Shown one piece after another: positions 49,884-58,347 of a stretch of 64,000 nucleotides of DNA. The stretch is from JBFWRK01 sp050248955 (GTDB taxonomy: Bacteria; Actinomycetota; Acidimicrobiia; Acidimicrobiales; Ilumatobacteraceae): contig JBFWRK010000002.1 of assembly GCA_050248955.1 (NCBI GenBank), positions 248,001 to 312,000 of the forward strand, in the 5' to 3' direction. The translations under genes were made by a program, and so were the position numbers. The first letter of the stretch is position 1. Each line of letters begins with the position of its first letter. Under the pieces are notes generated by a model. It saw only the letters and a list, made by a program, of their open reading frames with translations, did no database searches and was not told the DNA's origin.

Positions 49884-51322
49884 TGACCGATCTCACGGAC
49901 AACGCCGGCCGGTTCTACATCGGTGGCCGCTGGACGGAGCCGGCGTCCAGCGAGACCTTCGACGTGATCGATCCCGCGACCGAGCAGCCCGTCGCGTCGG
50001 TCGCCGCCGGCACCGCGTCCGACATCGACGCCGCCACAGCCGCAGCCAAGGACGCATTCGCGTCCTTCTCGTCGACGACGACCGACGATCGCCTCGCGCT
50101 CCTCGAACGGATCATCGCGGCATACCGTGAACGCGCGGCCGACCTTGCTCACGCGGTCCATGTGGAGATGGGCGCACCGCTCGACTTCGCCACCAAGGCC
50201 CAGGTGCCGGCGGGCCTCGGCAACCTCGTGAGCACCCGCCGCGCGCTGGCGGACTTCGCCTTCGAATCCGTGCTCGGCACCACACTCGTCGTGCGCGAGC
50301 CGATCGGCGTGTGCGGTCTCATCACGCCGTGGAACTGGCCGCTCAACCAGATCACGTCCAAGGTCGCGCCCGCGCTCGCGGCGGGCTGCACGATGGTGCT
50401 GAAGCCGTCGGAGGTCGCGCCGCTCGACGCGATCCTGTTCGCCGAGATCATGGATGCTGCCGGCGTGCCGCCCGGCGTGTTCAACATGGTCAACGGTCCG
50501 GGAGCCGTCATCGGGCCCGTGCTCGCCGGTCATCCCGACATCGACATGATCTCGATCACGGGCTCGACGCGCGCGGGCGTCGACGTCGCCCTCAACGCCG
50601 CGCCGACGGTGAAGAGAGTCGCGCAGGAGCTCGGCGGGAAGTCGGCGAACATCGTCCTCGACGGTGCCGACCTCGCCGAGGTCATCACCCGCGACGTGGC
50701 CGCGATGCTCGCCAACGCGGGACAGTCGTGCGCCGCGGGCACCAGGCTGCTCGTGCCGTCGGCGCGCATGGACGAGGCGGCGGCGATCGCCAGGGCTGCA
50801 GCCGAGGGGTTCGTTGCCGGCCAGAGTGGTGACGGACGGCGGATCGGACCGGTCGCCTCCCGTGCCCAGTACGACCGCGTCCAGGGCTACATCGAATCCG
50901 GCATCGCGGAAGGAGCACGTCTCGACACCGGCGGTCTCGACCGGCCGGAGGGGAGGTCGGTCGGCTTCTACGTGCGACCGACGGTCTTCTCCCGCGTGAC
51001 CCCGCAGATGACGATCGCCCGCGAGGAGATCTTCGGTCCGGTGCTCGTCATCATCGGCTACGAGGACGAGGACCATGCGGTCGCGATCGCCAACGACAGC
51101 GCCTTCGGACTGTCGGGATACGTCTCCGGCGAGCACGAGCACGCTCGTTCGGTGGCCCGCCGCATCCGAACCGGCATGGTCCACCTGAACGGCGCGCCGC
51201 CTGACATCAAGGCGCCGTTCGGTGGCTACAAGCAGTCGGGGAACGGGCGCGAGTGGGGTCGGGCCGGCATCGAGGAGTTCCTGGAGACGAAGTCGATCTT
51301 CGGCGCGCTGGCCGCGCCGTAG
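49880..51322 (+). CDS. NAD(P)-dependent aldehyde dehydrogenase
   Basis: 480 residues, full length. Catalytic Cys284 in NAGQSCAAGTRLLVP, general base Glu250 in QELGGKSANIVL, the Rossmann contact ITPWNWPLNQI and KPSEVAPL. Oxidises an aldehyde intermediate to its acid. Overlaps the VOC gene by four bases and is the last gene of the plus-strand operon. Confidence 0.94.
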   Translation: MMTDLTDNAGRFYIGGRWTEPASSETFDVIDPATEQPVASVAAGTASDIDAATAAAKDAFASFSSTTTDDRLALLERIIAAYRERAADLAHAVHVEMGAPLDFATKAQVPAGLGNLVSTRRALADFAFESVLGTTLVVREPIGVCGLITPWNWPLNQITSKVAPALAAGCTMVLKPSEVAPLDAILFAEIMDAAGVPPGVFNMVNGPGAVIGPVLAGHPDIDMISITGSTRAGVDVALNAAPTVKRVAQELGGKSANIVLDGADLAEVITRDVAAMLANAGQSCAAGTRLLVPSARMDEAAAIARAAAEGFVAGQSGDGRRIGPVASRAQYDRVQGYIESGIAEGARLDTGGLDRPEGRSVGFYVRPTVFSRVTPQMTIAREEIFGPVLVIIGYEDEDHAVAIANDSAFGLSGYVSGEHEHARSVARRIRTGMVHLNGAPPDIKAPFGGYKQSGNGREWGRAGIEEFLETKSIFGALAAP

Positions 51323-51335
51323 CGGAGCGGCGCGC

Positions 51336-52955
51336 TCAGCCGCCGGCGACGGGCTCGAGCTCTTCCTCCCCGGTGACCATCGGGTTGTGACGGTCGGAGG
51401 GGAGGTAGCGCTTCACGGCGATCGCAGCCAGAACGACGACCACCGAGCCCACGGTGGCGGCGAGCGTCAGCCCGTCGACGAACGCACCCTTGGCGACGTC
51501 CAGCAGCGGGGTGTCGGCCGGCAGCACACCACGGGAGATCAGTCCCTGCATGCCGCCGAGGCTGCCCTCGGCGATGTCACGGGCCTGCTCGGGCACCTGG
51601 GCGAGCACGCGGCCGACACCCGAGCTGTACTGGCTGGTGACCAGTGAACCGAGGACGGCGACGCCGAGGGCTCCACCGAGCTCTCGTGTCGTGTCATTCG
51701 TCGCCGAGCCCATGCCGGCGCGGTCGCGCGGCACCGATGCCATCAGCTGGGTCGTCATCGGCGTCATCGTGAGCGCCATGCCGCCCGCCAGCACGCACAT
51801 CGTGACGACGAGCTGCAGGTAGCCGGTGTCGGTCCGGAAGAACGCCGCCCCGGCCATCCCGAGTCCCACGGAGAGCAGGCCCGCGGCACCGACGCGGTCG
51901 GCGCCGAAGCGGCCGACGAGCTTCGGCGTCTGGGGCGCGACGAACATCATCACGGCCGACATCGGCAGCAGCCGCACTGCGGCGCCGAGCGGCGAGTAGT
52001 CGAGGACGCCCTGCAGGTACTGCGTGATCAGGAAGAACGTGCCGAACATCGCGAAGAAGACGATCGTGATGCCGGCGGACGAGACCGCGAACCGGCGGTT
52101 CTGGAACAGCCGCAGGTCGAGCATCGGATGGCGGTTGCGCCATTCCCAGGTCGCGAAGAGGCCGAGCGCGACCACCGCGGCGACGAACCAGCCGAGCGAC
52201 TCGACGCTCAACCACCCGTGGTGCGGACCCTCGATGATCGCGTAGACGAGCGCGCTGAGCCCGACGATCGACAGCAACGCGCCGACCGGATCGAGCGGCG
52301 TCTCGGTGGAGTCCTTCGACTTCGGGATCAGCACGTACCCGCCGATCAGCGCGACCGTGATGATCGGGACGTTGATGAGGAACACCGACCCCCACCAGAA
52401 GTGCTCGAGCAGGAGGCCGGAGGTCACCGGGCCGATCGCCGCGCCGGCGCCGGAGATGCCGGCCCAGATGGCGATCGCCTTGGCCCGTTCGTGTGCCGGG
52501 AACACATTGGTCAGGATCGACAGCGTCGACGGCATGACGAACGCTGCACCTACACCCATGATCGCCCGGGAGGCGATGAGGACGCCGGAGCTGTCGGCGA
52601 ACGCGCCGACCAGCGAGCCGGCGCCGAACACCACCAGGCCGACTTGCAGCGCACCCTTGCGACCGAAGCGATCGCCGAGTGCAGCGGCGGTGAAGAGCAG
52701 ACCGGCGAAGACGAGCCCGTAGGCGTCGACCAGCCACTGCACCTGCGTGTTCGTCGCTCCGAGGCCGCCGGCCTCCTTCGGGTGCTGCAAGGTGGGCAAC
52801 GCCACGTTGAGCACGGTGTTGCCGACGATCACGATCACGAGCGAGGTGCACAGCACCGCGAGGATCTGCCAGCGACGGTGGTAGACGTGCGGGTCGATGC
52901 CGTCGAGGTGGTCTTCGGTCGCTACGGCTGCGTCTCGATATTCGGAGGGTTTCAC
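51336..52955 (-). CDS. MFS multidrug efflux transporter (DHA2, EmrB/QacA type)
   Basis: 539 residues from a GTG (52955), with 14 predicted helices. DHA2 motifs: VGNTVLNVALPTLQ (motif D1-like), WLVDAYGLVFAGLLFTAAALGDRFGRKG (motif A), GVGAAFVMPSTLSILTNVFPAHERAKAIAIWAGISGAGAAIGPVTSGLLLEHFWWGSVFLINVP in outline (motif C region). Proton-driven export of drugs or dyes. It diverges from a TetR gene with an inverted repeat between them. Confidence 0.93.
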   Translation of the reverse strand: MKPSEYRDAAVATEDHLDGIDPHVYHRRWQILAVLCTSLVIVIVGNTVLNVALPTLQHPKEAGGLGATNTQVQWLVDAYGLVFAGLLFTAAALGDRFGRKGALQVGLVVFGAGSLVGAFADSSGVLIASRAIMGVGAAFVMPSTLSILTNVFPAHERAKAIAIWAGISGAGAAIGPVTSGLLLEHFWWGSVFLINVPIITVALIGGYVLIPKSKDSTETPLDPVGALLSIVGLSALVYAIIEGPHHGWLSVESLGWFVAAVVALGLFATWEWRNRHPMLDLRLFQNRRFAVSSAGITIVFFAMFGTFFLITQYLQGVLDYSPLGAAVRLLPMSAVMMFVAPQTPKLVGRFGADRVGAAGLLSVGLGMAGAAFFRTDTGYLQLVVTMCVLAGGMALTMTPMTTQLMASVPRDRAGMGSATNDTTRELGGALGVAVLGSLVTSQYSSGVGRVLAQVPEQARDIAEGSLGGMQGLISRGVLPADTPLLDVAKGAFVDGLTLAATVGSVVVVLAAIAVKRYLPSDRHNPMVTGEEELEPVAGG

Positions 52956-53010
52956 GTCGATTGTTCCATTCTCGTTCCGTGTACAAGCTGGTGCTGACTG
53001 GACGATTACG

Positions 53011-53024
53011 CTACGCTATCGTAG
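53011..53024. promoter_or_regulatory. Candidate TetR operator between efflux pump and regulator
   Basis: CTACGCTATCGTAG is an inverted repeat with 5-base arms and a 4-base centre, 56 bases from the MFS start and 63 bases from the TetR start. Palindromes of this size in such gaps are commonly TetR sites. Confidence 0.5.
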
Positions 53025-53086
53025 TGATCGTGGTCGACGCGACGGCTCGTTGTCAACGAGGTTACGTGAGGACGAGGTGGTGACCG

Positions 53087-53659
53087 TTGGCACGTCCGAG
53101 AAGTGAAGAAGCCCGCCGCAAGGCGCTCGACGCAGTGGCGGAGCTGATCATCGAGCGCGGCGCCTCGAACCTCAGCATCGAGGAGGTCGCAGCGCGCTCC
53201 GGCGTCGCGAAGACGACGATCTACCGGCGCTGGCCGGAGCGCGCGTCGTTGATCATCGACGCCGTGCGCGCCACGTTCGAGCACGTCGGCATCCCCGACA
53301 CCGGATCACTCCGGGGCGATCTCGAAGCCTTCTTCGGCGGCATGATCCGCGCCGACCTGAGTGGTGCGGCAGGGAAGCTCATGCCGTGCATCATCGATGC
53401 CGCTTCCCGAGACCCCGAGATCGAGACGTTGCTCGAACGCATCGGCGTCGAGCGCCAGCAGCCGATCCTCGCGATCGTCGCTCGCGCGCAGGCTCGTGGC
53501 GAGCTGCCACCCGGGCTCGACCCGACGATCGTGTTCGGCACGATCGTCGGGCCGATCGTGTTCCGCAAGCTCGTCCAGCGCCAGGCGCTCGACACCGACT
53601 ACGTCAGCGCCTGCCTGGACGTCGCGATCGCCGGTCTGCGGGCCAGCGCGTCCGCCTGA
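53087..53659 (+). CDS. TetR-family transcriptional regulator
   Basis: 190 residues from a TTG start at 53087, chosen because it gives the common MARPRSEEARR opening and GAGG lies upstream; no ATG or GTG in frame would include the whole domain. HTH: ASNLSIEEVAARSGVAKTTIYRRWPERASLI (about 23-53). The C-terminal domain is the TetR_C_33 type. It probably represses the divergent MFS pump. Confidence 0.88.
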   Translation: MARPRSEEARRKALDAVAELIIERGASNLSIEEVAARSGVAKTTIYRRWPERASLIIDAVRATFEHVGIPDTGSLRGDLEAFFGGMIRADLSGAAGKLMPCIIDAASRDPEIETLLERIGVERQQPILAIVARAQARGELPPGLDPTIVFGTIVGPIVFRKLVQRQALDTDYVSACLDVAIAGLRASASA

Positions 53660-53665
53660 CCGCGA

Positions 53666-54151
53666 TCAGCCGAGGGACTCCTGCGCCCGATCGCGGATGA
53701 ACTTCAGGATCTTGACGTGCTTGTCGGTGTCGTCCTGCATGAGCTCGATCAGGAGGCCCCACAACGTCGTCTCCTTGACGTCCTTCAGCTCCTTGGCGAC
53801 TGACTTCAGCTCCTTGGCGTCGGCGCGCTCGACCTCGAGGAGCCGGTCGGTGATCTCGATCACCCGATCGCGGTCGGCGCGCAACCCGCGCAGCGACGGG
53901 ATCGGCTCGTCCTCGGACCGGAGCTCGCTCATCTGCCGGATGGACTCGGCGAGGTCGTTGAACATCCGGTGGTGCCGGCGTTCGTCCTCGAGGATCAACC
54001 GCGCGAGGAAGCGGAACGCCGGCGAGCTCGTCTCGTCGTTGGCGAGCTGCTGGTACTCGTCGAGGATCGCGCCCTCTGCGGCCACATGACCGGTCACGTG
54101 GTCGTAGACCTGCTGCTCCCACACGCTTGCCCCGGTGAGACGCGTCGACAT
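53666..54151 (-). CDS. Ferritin-like domain protein
   Basis: 161 residues, all helical. Carboxylate/histidine pairs suited to a di-iron site occur at HVAAEGAILDEYQQLA (about 23-38) and LILEDERRHHRMFNDLAE (about 52-69), then a long charged helix (DAKELKSVAKELKDVKE) and DTDKHVKILKFIRD. It resembles rubrerythrin or hemerythrin-like four-helix proteins used in iron or oxygen handling. GAGGAGGAAC lies upstream of the start. It follows a secreted-protein gene on the same strand. Confidence 0.72.
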   Translation of the reverse strand: MSTRLTGASVWEQQVYDHVTGHVAAEGAILDEYQQLANDETSSPAFRFLARLILEDERRHHRMFNDLAESIRQMSELRSEDEPIPSLRGLRADRDRVIEITDRLLEVERADAKELKSVAKELKDVKETTLWGLLIELMQDDTDKHVKILKFIRDRAQESLG

Positions 54152-54217
54152 GGTGTTCCTCCTCGGTGAAGACTGGATTGATCATTGGCGAAGCGCCTCG
54201 AGAGCGATAGGGCCTCA

Positions 54218-54247
54218 AGTCCCCGCGACGCTGCGCCTGTCGGGACT
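54218..54247. terminator. Stem-loop at the end of the secreted-protein gene
   Basis: AGTCCC (54218-54223) pairs with GGGACT (54242-54247), with GAC/GTC extending the inner stem. It overlaps the stop codon of the minus-strand gene at 54246. It could act as a terminator or RNA-stability element; there is no T-run. Confidence 0.35.
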
Positions 54248-55322
54248 AGAGGTAGTAGCCGGAGACGTCGATCACGAAGTCGGTGCTCCCGCCGCCACCA
54301 CAGATCACGGTGACCTGGCGCGTCGCGTTCAACGTCAGGTTGAGGCCGTTGTTGAGGATCTGGCCGGTGCCGGACCAGTTGATCGCGGCCGTGTCGGTGG
54401 TGATGATGCCGCCGGGGTTCACCGTGAGGAACCCGCTGCCGGTCGTGTTGACGACGGTCAGGTTCGCCGTCACCGCCGTCGCGCCCGCCGGTACGAAGTT
54501 CGCGGTGACGACGTTCCCCGTCACCGGATCGCGCTTGTCGGCGAGCGAGATGGTCCGGTTCTGGAGGTTGCCGAGCGTCCCCACCAGGCCGGCCGGCTCG
54601 GCGACGCGCGAGTCGTAGACGCGACCAGGAGTGATGGCATGGTACGCACCGGCGGTCGTCGGGCCGGACAGCTTTCGCCACGTGCCCGGTGTGCCGGCCA
54701 CGACGTTCAGCCAGAGATCGCCGGCGCTGTCGATGATCACCTCACCGCGGCTGTAGGCGACCGTACGAGCGGGACCGGCGGCACCGAGCGGCGTCAACGC
54801 CATCGTCGACTTGACGCCGGTGACGATGAGCCCCGTGGAGCTGCTGCCGGCGCCGATGGCAGCAACGCCAAAGCCGCCCGACGCCGAGGAGGTGTAGCCG
54901 TAGATCCCGGTCGGCTGCTGCGTCGTCGTGGTCCAGCCCGCCAGTGCGCACGGGAAGGAGGCCGCTGAGGCGGGGAACACCGCTCCCGACTGGAACAGGA
55001 AGCCAGCGCCGCCGGCGGCGGCGGTGGTCACGTTCCCGGTGGTGAGCGCGGCGGTGGCTTTGGTGGCGCCGAGCGTGAGGTCATTGGGATCGTCTGCCGC
55101 TGCGGCGGACGGCCGGAACGCGACCGCGGCGACCGTGCCCGCTGCTGCGGCGCCAGCGAGCTTCAGCATCCCCCGTCGCGAGGATGTCTGCTCCGGCTCA
55201 GCGGCTGCGCTGGACTGGAGCACCCCGGTCGACGTCAAGGCCGCCGTGAGCTCGGCCACCTTCGCCTCGAGCTGCTCGATCCGATCGGCGCGCGCCGATG
55301 TCGTGTCTGGTGAACTGTCCAT
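54246..55322 (-). CDS. Tat-type secreted protein with N-terminal coiled coil
   Basis: 358 residues. A short coiled coil (about 11-33, IEQLEAKVAELTAAL) precedes a twin-arginine-like signal SSRRGMLKLAGAAAAGTVAAVAF (RR at 49-50, hydrophobic stretch to 70). The exported part (about 75-358) is rich in Gly, Ala, Thr and Ser, with repeated AATG/TTG segments, GRVYDSR (about 245) and a C-terminal beta domain ending VTANLTVVNTTGSGFLTV...DFVIDVSGYYL. This end domain occurs on many actinobacterial surface proteins. No enzyme motif. Function unknown; surface or matrix protein is likely. Confidence 0.75.
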   Translation of the reverse strand: MDSSPDTTSARADRIEQLEAKVAELTAALTSTGVLQSSAAAEPEQTSSRRGMLKLAGAAAAGTVAAVAFRPSAAAADDPNDLTLGATKATAALTTGNVTTAAAGGAGFLFQSGAVFPASAASFPCALAGWTTTTQQPTGIYGYTSSASGGFGVAAIGAGSSSTGLIVTGVKSTMALTPLGAAGPARTVAYSRGEVIIDSAGDLWLNVVAGTPGTWRKLSGPTTAGAYHAITPGRVYDSRVAEPAGLVGTLGNLQNRTISLADKRDPVTGNVVTANFVPAGATAVTANLTVVNTTGSGFLTVNPGGIITTDTAAINWSGTGQILNNGLNLTLNATRQVTVICGGGGSTDFVIDVSGYYL

Positions 55323-55426
55323 GTGTGAGAACCCCCGCTCGTCGTGACGGACCCATAGGCTTCCACACCGCGAACGGGTGGTCGGACGGATGGCGCCGGG
55401 CGAGCGAGCCGCGGCACGCTGACGGC

Positions 55427-56659
55427 GTGCCACCAGACCTCGCGAGCACTCCGAACGGTCGCCCGCGCGGCACACGCGCCCCCGAGGGGCGGGTCGCGGC
55501 CGTCCATCGTCAGACCCGACGGGGCCTCGCGGTGGCCGTCGTGTTCAGCGTTGCCGCAGTGGTCGCCACCGTCGTCCCGCACGACACGGGTGCCTGGTTG
55601 CCGCTCCACCTCTTCCTCGTCGGTGGTCTGCTCAGCGCGATCTCGACCACGACGCAGATGCTCGCGGTGACGTGGTCGTCGTCCCCGGCTCCGCCGCCGG
55701 TGGTCGCCGCCGCGCAGCGCTGGTGCCTCGCGGCGGGCACGGTCGCGCTGGTCGCCGGGCGCGAGGCCGAGGTGCGCGCGCTCGTCGAGTGGGGCGGACT
55801 CGCCGTCGTCGTCGCCGTGGTGGCGATGGTGCCGATCCTGCTCGCGATCCGCCGGCACGCTGTCACCGACCGGTTCACTCCCGCGATCGACGCCTACGTG
55901 ACGGCGCTCGCGGCCGGCGCCGCCGGCACGTCGATCGCCGTCGTCCTCGGCACCGGCCGGGCCGGCGATCGAGCCGTCGAGCTGCGCGACACGCACCTGA
56001 CGGTGAACCTGCTCGGTCTGGTCGGGCTCGTCGTCGCCGGAACGCTGCCGTTCTTCGCCGCCACCCAGGTGCGCAGCAAGATGTCGCCACGGGCGACGCC
56101 ACTCGTGATGCGGGCAACGACAGCGCTGCTCGCCACATCGGTCGCCACCGCGGGACTCGGGCAGTTCCTGGGTCGACCAGGTCTCGCTGCCGTCGGGCTG
56201 TTCGCGTACGGCGCCGGGCTCGTCGTCATCGCCGCGCTGCTCCCGATCTACGGACGGCGGCAGCGCTCGTGGGCGGGGCCGCGACTCGTGCAGCTCGGTG
56301 CCGGACTGGCGTGGTGGACGGCGACGACCATCGTCTTCGCGGTCGTCGTGCTGACCGAACGCGACGATCGGCCCGTGCTGCGGGCGATGGTCATCGGTGG
56401 CTTCGCGCAGATCCTGATGGCGTCGCTCGCCTACCTCGGACCGGTGCTGCGCGGCGGGGGACACGAACGGCTCACAGCCGGATTCGCGATCACCCGCTCG
56501 TGGCCGGCCTTGGTGGCGGGCAACGTCGCGGCCATCGGTGCGCTGGTCGACCATCGCGGCTTGATGACGGCCGGTCTGGCGATCTGGTTCGCAGACGCCG
56601 TGATCCGAGCCGTTCGCCTCGTCCTCGGCTCGGCGTCCGCGGGGGCCACCGTCCCGTAG
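55427..56659 (+). CDS. Polytopic membrane protein of unknown function
   Basis: 410 residues from a GTG at 55427; the open frame upstream is not protein-like. Eleven to twelve predicted helices. The segment WLPLHLFLVGGLLSAISTTTQMLAVTW (about 48-74) and a later THLTVNLLGLVGLVVAGTLPFFAATQVRSKM recall the membrane region found in some actinobacterial copper-oxidase and NnrS-like proteins, with intramembrane histidines that could bind heme or copper. I cannot assign it. The hemerythrin-like gene follows 108 bases later on the same strand. Confidence 0.7.
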   Translation: MPPDLASTPNGRPRGTRAPEGRVAAVHRQTRRGLAVAVVFSVAAVVATVVPHDTGAWLPLHLFLVGGLLSAISTTTQMLAVTWSSSPAPPPVVAAAQRWCLAAGTVALVAGREAEVRALVEWGGLAVVVAVVAMVPILLAIRRHAVTDRFTPAIDAYVTALAAGAAGTSIAVVLGTGRAGDRAVELRDTHLTVNLLGLVGLVVAGTLPFFAATQVRSKMSPRATPLVMRATTALLATSVATAGLGQFLGRPGLAAVGLFAYGAGLVVIAALLPIYGRRQRSWAGPRLVQLGAGLAWWTATTIVFAVVVLTERDDRPVLRAMVIGGFAQILMASLAYLGPVLRGGGHERLTAGFAITRSWPALVAGNVAAIGALVDHRGLMTAGLAIWFADAVIRAVRLVLGSASAGATVP

Positions 56660-56767
56660 ACCTGCTATATTTCGATCATATGCTAGAACTAATCGAGTCG
56701 CGATGGCTCCGCGAGTCGGACTGCGATGTCCCCGTCAGCGTGTCGGCCACCGGAGGCGTCGCCGCTC

Positions 56768-57211
56768 ATGTGTGACTACTGCGGATGCCGGCGGGCGGGA
56801 CCCACGTCCGAGCTCGCCGACGAGCACGTCCGCCTGCTCGAGCTCGGCGATCGACTCCACGACGCGCTGCACCACGGCACCGACGGCACGGCTGTCTTCG
56901 ACGAGTTCGTGCGGTTGCTGCAGATGCACGCCGCCAAGGAGGAGGTCGGGCTCTTCGAGCAGGCGAAGGGGACGCCGGTCGCGGAGCAGGTCGAGGTGCT
57001 CTGCCGGGAGCACGACGACCTCCACCGGTGGCTCGCCGACGGCCCACTGGGCAGTCAGGTGCCGCACGCGCTCCGGCTGCTCGTGACGCACATCGACGAC
57101 GAGGAGTACGACCTCTTCCCGCACATCATCCACGCCCTCGACCCGGAGCAGTGGGACGAGATCGAGCTCGCCCACCGCGCGGTCGAAGCCGCCTGGCGCG
57201 ACAGCCCGTGA
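56768..57211 (+). CDS. Hemerythrin-like domain protein
   Basis: 147 residues from the ATG at 56768, giving an N-terminal MCDYCGCR cysteine motif. The hemerythrin helices carry the metal ligands: ELADEHVRLLELGDRLHDALHH (about 18-39), LLQMHAAKEEVGLFEQA (H and E), REHDDLHRWL and LLVTHIDDEEYDLFPHIIHAL. Such di-iron proteins bind oxygen or sense NO/O2. The N-terminal CxxCxC is an extra feature, possibly a second metal site. An AT-rich stretch (TATATTTCGATCATATG, from 56665) supplies the promoter. Confidence 0.85.
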   Translation: MCDYCGCRRAGPTSELADEHVRLLELGDRLHDALHHGTDGTAVFDEFVRLLQMHAAKEEVGLFEQAKGTPVAEQVEVLCREHDDLHRWLADGPLGSQVPHALRLLVTHIDDEEYDLFPHIIHALDPEQWDEIELAHRAVEAAWRDSP

Positions 57212-57229
57212 ACGGGGTGCGTGCGTGAC

Positions 57230-57895
57230 TCACGTACTGCCCGTGGTCCTGTTCGTGTTCGACGCCCGGTCGTCCACCGCGTCGACGATCCCGAGCTCAC
57301 GCGCGTCGGTCGCCGTGAGGGATCGACCGTGTTCGATCTCGGCGGTCAGACGCTCTTCGTCGAGGCCCGTCCTCGACGCCAACGTGGCGACGTAGCGGTC
57401 GCGGAGCGCTTCCAGTTCCTCTGCGCACCGCACGATCTCGCTGGTCGTTCCGTCGATCGTCTGCCGGTCGTCGATGCGCAGACAGAACGTGGCGTTGGAC
57501 GCGCTGCGCCGCGTCCCGGTTCCAGCGGCGACGAGCGCCACCGCTGTGCCCACGGCCGAGCCCACGCACGTCGTGTTCGTACGCGCGCGCATCAAGCCGA
57601 GCACGTCCAGCACGGGGAAGATCTCCGCGAGTGGGCCGCCACTGCTGTTGATCACGATCTCGACATCGCGAACCGATTCGCCGTCGAGCGCCATCAGCGC
57701 TGCCGACAGCTCGGTGACGGTGTCCCGGTCGAGCGGACCGCTCACGAGGATCCTGCGTTGATCGGTCAGGTGCTGCCAGGGGTCGCCACCGCCGATCGAC
57801 ACCATCGGCACGATCACCGGCTCGGTCCGCTGTGGTGGCGTTCGCTCGGGAGGGAGCGGATACGGGATCTCCGGATGTTCGGGCTGGATCGTCAT
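57230..57895 (-). CDS. ClpP-like protein lacking the catalytic triad
   Basis: 221 residues with the ClpP fold: ILVSGPLDRDTVTELSAALMAL, INSSGG (82-87, the oxyanion loop), MRARTNTTCVGSAVGTAVALVAAG, and TGLDEERLTAEIEHGRSLTATDARELGIVD. Alignment by eye with E. coli ClpP puts Gly116 at the catalytic Ser, Arg140 at the His and Gly190 at the Asp. All three catalytic residues are therefore replaced. It is likely a structural or regulatory ClpP paralogue, comparable in idea to ClpR. It has a 30-residue proline-rich N-terminus. The XRE gene upstream overlaps it by four bases. Confidence 0.82.
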   Translation of the reverse strand: MTIQPEHPEIPYPLPPERTPPQRTEPVIVPMVSIGGGDPWQHLTDQRRILVSGPLDRDTVTELSAALMALDGESVRDVEIVINSSGGPLAEIFPVLDVLGLMRARTNTTCVGSAVGTAVALVAAGTGTRRSASNATFCLRIDDRQTIDGTTSEIVRCAEELEALRDRYVATLASRTGLDEERLTAEIEHGRSLTATDARELGIVDAVDDRASNTNRTTGST

Positions 57896-58209
57896 CGGCT
57901 ACGTCTCCTTGGATTCTCGTTCGATGTCCCCTCGGCACCGCGCAAGGTGAAGCCGATCGAGGCCTCCATCGCTGCCGCGTAACGGGTCAACGTCGACAGG
58001 CGCACATCGACCTCGCCGGACTCGAGCCGGGCGACCGCTGACTGCGACGTGCCCATGCGCGCCGCAACGGCCGTCTGCGAGAGGCCGTGCGCCTGACGCA
58101 ACGCCGAAAGTCGGTCGATCAACTCGCTCGGGTCGTCGGCCAGATCACCGAATCCCGGGAAGATCGATCCACGTTCCACAGCCCTGTCTGCGGGCCTGCC
58201 GGCGGCCAT
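57892..58209 (-). CDS. XRE-family helix-turn-helix regulator paired with ClpP-like protein
   Basis: 105 residues. HTH: LSALRQAHGLSQTAVAARMGTSQSAVARLESGEVDVRLSTLTRYAAAM in outline (about 34-81), followed by EASIGFTLRG. The RLESGEVDVRLSTLTRYAAAMG-type sequence is that of HigA-like or transcription-factor XRE domains. It overlaps the ClpP-like gene by four bases (ATGA), so the two proteins are made together. Confidence 0.85.
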   Translation of the reverse strand: MAAGRPADRAVERGSIFPGFGDLADDPSELIDRLSALRQAHGLSQTAVAARMGTSQSAVARLESGEVDVRLSTLTRYAAAMEASIGFTLRGAEGTSNENPRRRSR

Positions 58210-58347
58210 ACCGCAAACGGTATCGCGCTCGAGGTATGACTGCGAACGGCTCCTTCGCGCACGCGCCGCGTTCGATGCGCACGGGGTCTAGACCTGAGCG
58301 CCGGGATCTGTTAAACCGCGTACCGGGTCAAAGGTGGGGGTGGGGAC

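Noticed and set aside
56680..56775. 31-codon ORF just before and overlapping the hemerythrin-like gene
   Set aside because: It starts inside the AT-rich promoter region without a ribosome site; coding support is lacking, although an upstream ORF role cannot be excluded.
58210..58347. Pho box upstream of the PhoX-like gene
   Set aside because: No repeated Pho-type direct motif found; only a short GGTCTAGACC palindrome near 58276.
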